This document shows, piece by piece, positions 61,067 through 64,000 of a stretch of DNA of 64,000 nucleotides (positions are counted from its first letter, which is position 1; each line of letters starts with the position of its first letter). The notes beneath the pieces are model-generated. The model ran no database searches, was not told the origin of the DNA, and saw only the letters and a program-made list of their open reading frames with translations. Position numbers and translations under genes: made by a program. Source of the DNA: Acidobacteriaceae bacterium (GTDB taxonomy: Bacteria; Acidobacteriota; Terriglobia; Terriglobales; Acidobacteriaceae); the NCBI GenBank assembly GCA_027306695.1, contig DAHUZH010000003.1, positions 1 to 64,000 of the forward strand, read 5' to 3'.

Positions 61067-63079
61067 TCACGCCTGTCCACCCACGCGTACATGAAAAATG
61101 TGCGCCTGACCCGGTTGCAACTGAATAAAATTTCGCGTGCCTTTCCATGTATAGTGCGCGTCCGTCAGCAGATCGTGTACATCGAACTGCTGGTCGGCGC
61201 CCACGCCTAACTTCGTCAGATCCAGTTCCACCCATCCCGCTTGCGTGTTCTGAAAGTCCAGATTGACCGCCGTTAAAATGACATCCTTTCCACTCGCATC
61301 CGTTTTGCTGTAGCAAAGAAGTTGCGGCTGGTCGGTCTCGTGAAAATGCAGGCTGCGATTGTTCTGCAACGCAGGATGCGTCCTGCGAACCTCGTTCACG
61401 CGCGCAATCCGCGTCTGCACATTCTGCGACCCATCGATGTCCCAATGACGCAGTTGATATTTCTCGGAGTCGAGGTACTCTTCGCTGCCTGGTTTGACCG
61501 GCGTGTTTTCGCACAACTCAAAGGCCGGCCCATAAATGCCGCAATTCGCCGCCAGCGTCGCCGCCAGTATGTACCGGGCCATAAACGCTGGCCGACCTCC
61601 TTTCTGTAGCGCTTCGTGCAGAATGTCCGGCGTGTTCGGCCAGAAATTTGGCCGGAAAAATTCCACCACCTCGGTCTGCGTCAACTCCTCCAGATACTCG
61701 GTCAGATCTTCCTTCGTGTTCCGCCAGGTAAAGTAGGTGTAGGATTGCGTGAAGCCCAGCTTGCCCAGCCGGTACATCACCTTCGGCCGCGTGAACGCCT
61801 CGGCCAGAAAAATCACCTCAGGATGCGCGGCCTTGACTTCGGCAATTACCCATTTCCAGAATGGGAAGGACTTGGTGTGCGGATTGTCGACGCGAAAGAT
61901 GAGCACGCCCTGCTCGATCCAATAGTCGATCACGCTTTTCAGTTCCGCCCAAAGCGCGCGCCAGTCCTCGGTCTCGAAGTCGAGCGGATAAATGTCCTGA
62001 TATTTCTTCGGCGGATTTTCCGCATATTGGATCGTCCCATCCGGCCGCTTGCGGAAAAAACTCGGATGCTCGCGCACATACGGATGGTCCGGCGAACATT
62101 GAAACGCAATATCCAGCGCAATCTCCAGTCCATGCTCCTTCGCCTTCGCAATCAACGACTGAAAATCTTTCAGCGTGCCCAGCCGCGGATGAATGGCCTT
62201 ATGCCCGCCCTCCTCCGAACCGATGGCCCATGGGCTTCCAACATCGTCCGGCTCCGCTTTCTCGCTATTATTTTTTCCTTTGCGGAACGAGTTGCCAATG
62301 GGGTGGATCGGCGGCAGGTACAACACGTCGAAGTTCATCGACGCAATGTAAGGCAGCCACGCCTCGCAATCTTTGAAGGTCCCATGTTGTCCCAGCGTCG
62401 CCGAACAGGAGCGCGGAAAAATTTCGTACCACGTCGAAAATCCCGCGCGTTCGCGGCCCACGTTCACCGCCAGCTCCTTCGCATAGCGCGTGCAAAAGGC
62501 GTGCTCGGCATATTTTTGCATCAAAGCTTCCAGCGCAGGATCGGGCGCCGCAGCCGACGCTGCTTCGAGATTCGATTCGTCATTCAGCTTGCCGGCAAAC
62601 TCCGCCAGCTTCTTCGCATCGCCACCCTTGGCCCGCTTTGCTGCGGCAGAAACAAGCATTCCGCCCGACTTCACTTCAACATGCACATCCTGTTTCGCGG
62701 CAATGCGTTTCTGCATTGCATGCTGCCAGGTGGCAAACGGGTCGACCCAGCCCTCCAGCGTGTAGCGGTATTCGCCCAGTTCCGTAACAGGGAACTCTGC
62801 GTGCCAGCGATCGTTGCTCAGCGCTTCCATCGGTACGGTCTTCCAACTCCGCTCCTTCGGTCCGCGATACAGCAGTTGCGCGGCCACGACGTCATGACCG
62901 TCGGCAAAAATGTCCGCCTCCACCGTCACCGTTTCTCCAACCACACGCTGGATCGGATATTCCCCGCCATCGATTTCAGGACGTACGCCTTCGATGACCA
63001 CCCGGCTTCTGCCTTCCAGTTTTGTCGCGATGTTGGCTGCCATCGGTTCCTTGCGGCCCACCTTGCCCTCAGTTTTCAT
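61067..63079 (-). CDS. glgE: Alpha-1,4-glucan:maltose-1-phosphate maltosyltransferase
   Basis: This 670-residue GH13 enzyme adds maltosyl units from maltose-1-phosphate to growing alpha-1,4-glucan. An N-terminal beta domain (VVIEGVRPEIDGGEYPIQRVVG) precedes a helical insert and the barrel with FSTWYEIFPRS, YLPPIHPIG, FRKGKNN, the nucleophile in FRVDNPHTKSFPFW near 396 and the acid/base in FLAEAFTRP near 424. It accepts the product of the downstream TreS-maltokinase, completing the GlgE pathway. ATG 63079 has AAGGTG 10 bp upstream; ATG 63043, after AAGGAA, is an alternative. A branching enzyme (GlgB) is not in the window. Confidence 0.95.
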   Translation of the reverse strand: MKTEGKVGRKEPMAANIATKLEGRSRVVIEGVRPEIDGGEYPIQRVVGETVTVEADIFADGHDVVAAQLLYRGPKERSWKTVPMEALSNDRWHAEFPVTELGEYRYTLEGWVDPFATWQHAMQKRIAAKQDVHVEVKSGGMLVSAAAKRAKGGDAKKLAEFAGKLNDESNLEAASAAAPDPALEALMQKYAEHAFCTRYAKELAVNVGRERAGFSTWYEIFPRSCSATLGQHGTFKDCEAWLPYIASMNFDVLYLPPIHPIGNSFRKGKNNSEKAEPDDVGSPWAIGSEEGGHKAIHPRLGTLKDFQSLIAKAKEHGLEIALDIAFQCSPDHPYVREHPSFFRKRPDGTIQYAENPPKKYQDIYPLDFETEDWRALWAELKSVIDYWIEQGVLIFRVDNPHTKSFPFWKWVIAEVKAAHPEVIFLAEAFTRPKVMYRLGKLGFTQSYTYFTWRNTKEDLTEYLEELTQTEVVEFFRPNFWPNTPDILHEALQKGGRPAFMARYILAATLAANCGIYGPAFELCENTPVKPGSEEYLDSEKYQLRHWDIDGSQNVQTRIARVNEVRRTHPALQNNRSLHFHETDQPQLLCYSKTDASGKDVILTAVNLDFQNTQAGWVELDLTKLGVGADQQFDVHDLLTDAHYTWKGTRNFIQLQPGQAHIFHVRVGGQA

Positions 63080-63187
63080 CCAGAAATGTCACCTTGATTG
63101 AAAGTTTCGTTACCTAAGAGAGATGCAGTTTTCTTGGTTTTTGTTTTCGCAAGCAGCGTAACCATATATATCTACTGTATGCGCACC

Positions 63188-64000
63188 CTACGGTGTACTG
63201 CGCCCTGTAGCCGCTTCACCGGCTGCCCAATAGCTGGCCCTTGCCGCGACTAGCAGCTTGGGATAGTTTTTCAACGTCACTTGAATTGTATGCAGTCCCA
63301 GCGTCGGCGAAACCGGTTGGAAGCTGAGAAGGTAGCGATTGGGAAGGTCGTTCGCGAACGCGAACAGCCCGCTCTCCAGTTCCCGTTCATTGTCGAACTT
63401 CCTGTACTCGCCGCCAGTCAGCCGCGCCACTGTTCTTGGCGTATTCCGACTCAATCCATTCATGCCGAGCCGGGTGGCAAAAAGAATCAGAGGCATAAAG
63501 CTCGCGCAGCTGTCCTGGTTCCCTAAACGCCCACCAGCGGATTGCGTGGCATGTTGGGAGCAGCCCTTGGAAGTAGGAGAAGAAGGCGTATTGGTCCGCT
63601 CTGCTCCGACCGCTGCGTTCAAAGAAGAGAACGCGAAGCTATACGCTGGGTCCGTTCCGCTGGCGGGCTGGGGAGAGGGTTTGTCCGCCAAATTTGTTTG
63701 TACCTGTGGTTCGTGGACTGTCGTATTTGCATGGCTGGAAGAGGGCGAAGAGGGCGTGTTCGTCAACGCGGCCTTCACCTCAGTTTTCGTGGTGGAGAAC
63801 GCCATGCTGTAGACCACCGTGTTCGTTTCGCTCACCACGCGCAACGCCTCGTCGAGTTTTGTCTGGCTTCCATGATCGACGGTTCCGCTGATCAGCAAAA
63901 CAGCGCGGCGAAATTCCGGCGGCTGCTTCCGAACCATATTGATCGACACCGCGAGACCATCCAGAATGGCTGCTCCACCATCGCCCGGATGCGTGGCTTG
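63188..64000 (-). CDS. VWFA-related acidobacterial protein, N-terminus outside window
   Basis: The frame stays open to base 64000, so this is the C-terminal part (about 270 residues) of a VWFA-related protein of the type abundant in Acidobacteriota. The half-site segment RRAVLLISGTVDHGSQTKLDEALRVVSETNTVVYSMAFS corresponds to the VWA strand after the metal site. The C-terminal RTVARLTGGEYRKFDNERELESGL and RYLLSFQPVSPTLGLHTIQVTLKN complete the domain. In between lies an unusual Ser/Pro/Thr-rich insert with two similar YS(M/F)AFS...TNTPSSP units. Proteins of this kind are exported and their role is unknown. Confidence 0.88.
   Translation of the reverse strand, partial: QATHPGDGGAAILDGLAVSINMVRKQPPEFRRAVLLISGTVDHGSQTKLDEALRVVSETNTVVYSMAFSTTKTEVKAALTNTPSSPSSSHANTTVHEPQVQTNLADKPSPQPASGTDPAYSFAFSSLNAAVGAERTNTPSSPTSKGCSQHATQSAGGRLGNQDSCASFMPLILFATRLGMNGLSRNTPRTVARLTGGEYRKFDNERELESGLFAFANDLPNRYLLSFQPVSPTLGLHTIQVTLKNYPKLLVAARASYWAAGEAATGRSTP

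Noticed and set aside
61616-63097. 493-codon plus-strand ORF opposite glgE
   Set aside because: It is antisense to an unmistakable GH13 maltosyltransferase and is Arg/His-rich with no domain.

Overview
The window looks like chromosomal DNA from an acidobacterium (Acidobacteriota, probably class Terriglobia / family Acidobacteriaceae). The main lineage clues are a VWFA-related protein of the type characteristic of this phylum at the right edge, a fused LptF-LptG permease, tandem DUF4382 lipoproteins, futalosine-pathway menaquinone synthesis (MqnD) and a GC-rich base composition. This assignment is inferred from gene content. I recognised no rRNA, tRNA or CRISPR array.

Layout. 1-1668: right end of an IS3-family element, then about 1 kb of non-coding DNA built from several short repeat families. 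1669-8360: small membrane protein, aconitase (acnA), small hypothetical protein, adenosine deaminase coupled to an APC amino-acid permease, and a tiny very basic protein. 8395-14364: PcrA/UvrD helicase, LOG-family hydrolase, a translationally coupled TSUP / SemiSWEET / DUF971 operon, and a LysR regulator divergent from a glutamine synthetase homologue (14559-15989). 16278-25943: exported hypothetical protein, BaiN-like flavoprotein, DUF3565 protein, SCO protein, icd-mdh, an SDR, two cyclophilins (one cytoplasmic, one exported) and an M19 dipeptidase. 26242-29967: two paralogous DUF4382 lipoproteins, each preceded by a sigma-54-type -24/-12 element, and a small hydrophilic protein. 30247-33649: sdhCAB. 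33680-39643: RdgB, small exported Cys protein, MagIII-like DNA glycosylase, MsbA-type ABC exporter and LptFG fusion. 39835-51682: amidohydrolase, two-component system, fatty-acid desaturase, YncE/phosphoesterase fusion, NTF2-like protein, MqnD, bitopic hypothetical protein, CutA, phosphohexomutase and FtsB-like protein. 51785-63079: minus-strand block of carbohydrate porin, KimA-like K+ transporter, MscS-related membrane protein, GT81-like glycosyltransferase, TreS-maltokinase fusion and GlgE. 63188-64000: VWFA-related protein, cut by the window edge.

How the genes work together. TCA-cycle genes recur on the plus strand (acnA, icd-mdh, sdhCAB). The SdhC is the di-haem b558 type normally paired with menaquinone, which fits the presence of mqnD. 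The 51.8-63.1 kb block combines trehalose/maltose-1-phosphate/alpha-glucan metabolism (TreS-Mak, GlgE), a probable sugar-transferring enzyme, K+ uptake and a channel-like membrane protein. It reads as an osmotic or desiccation-stress locus and is the best candidate here for an integrated system that has not been described as a unit. The second highlight is the pair of DUF4382 lipoproteins with matching sigma-54-like promoters. Dispersed intergenic repeat families, two of them recurring at distant sites in the window, are a further feature not explained by the genes.
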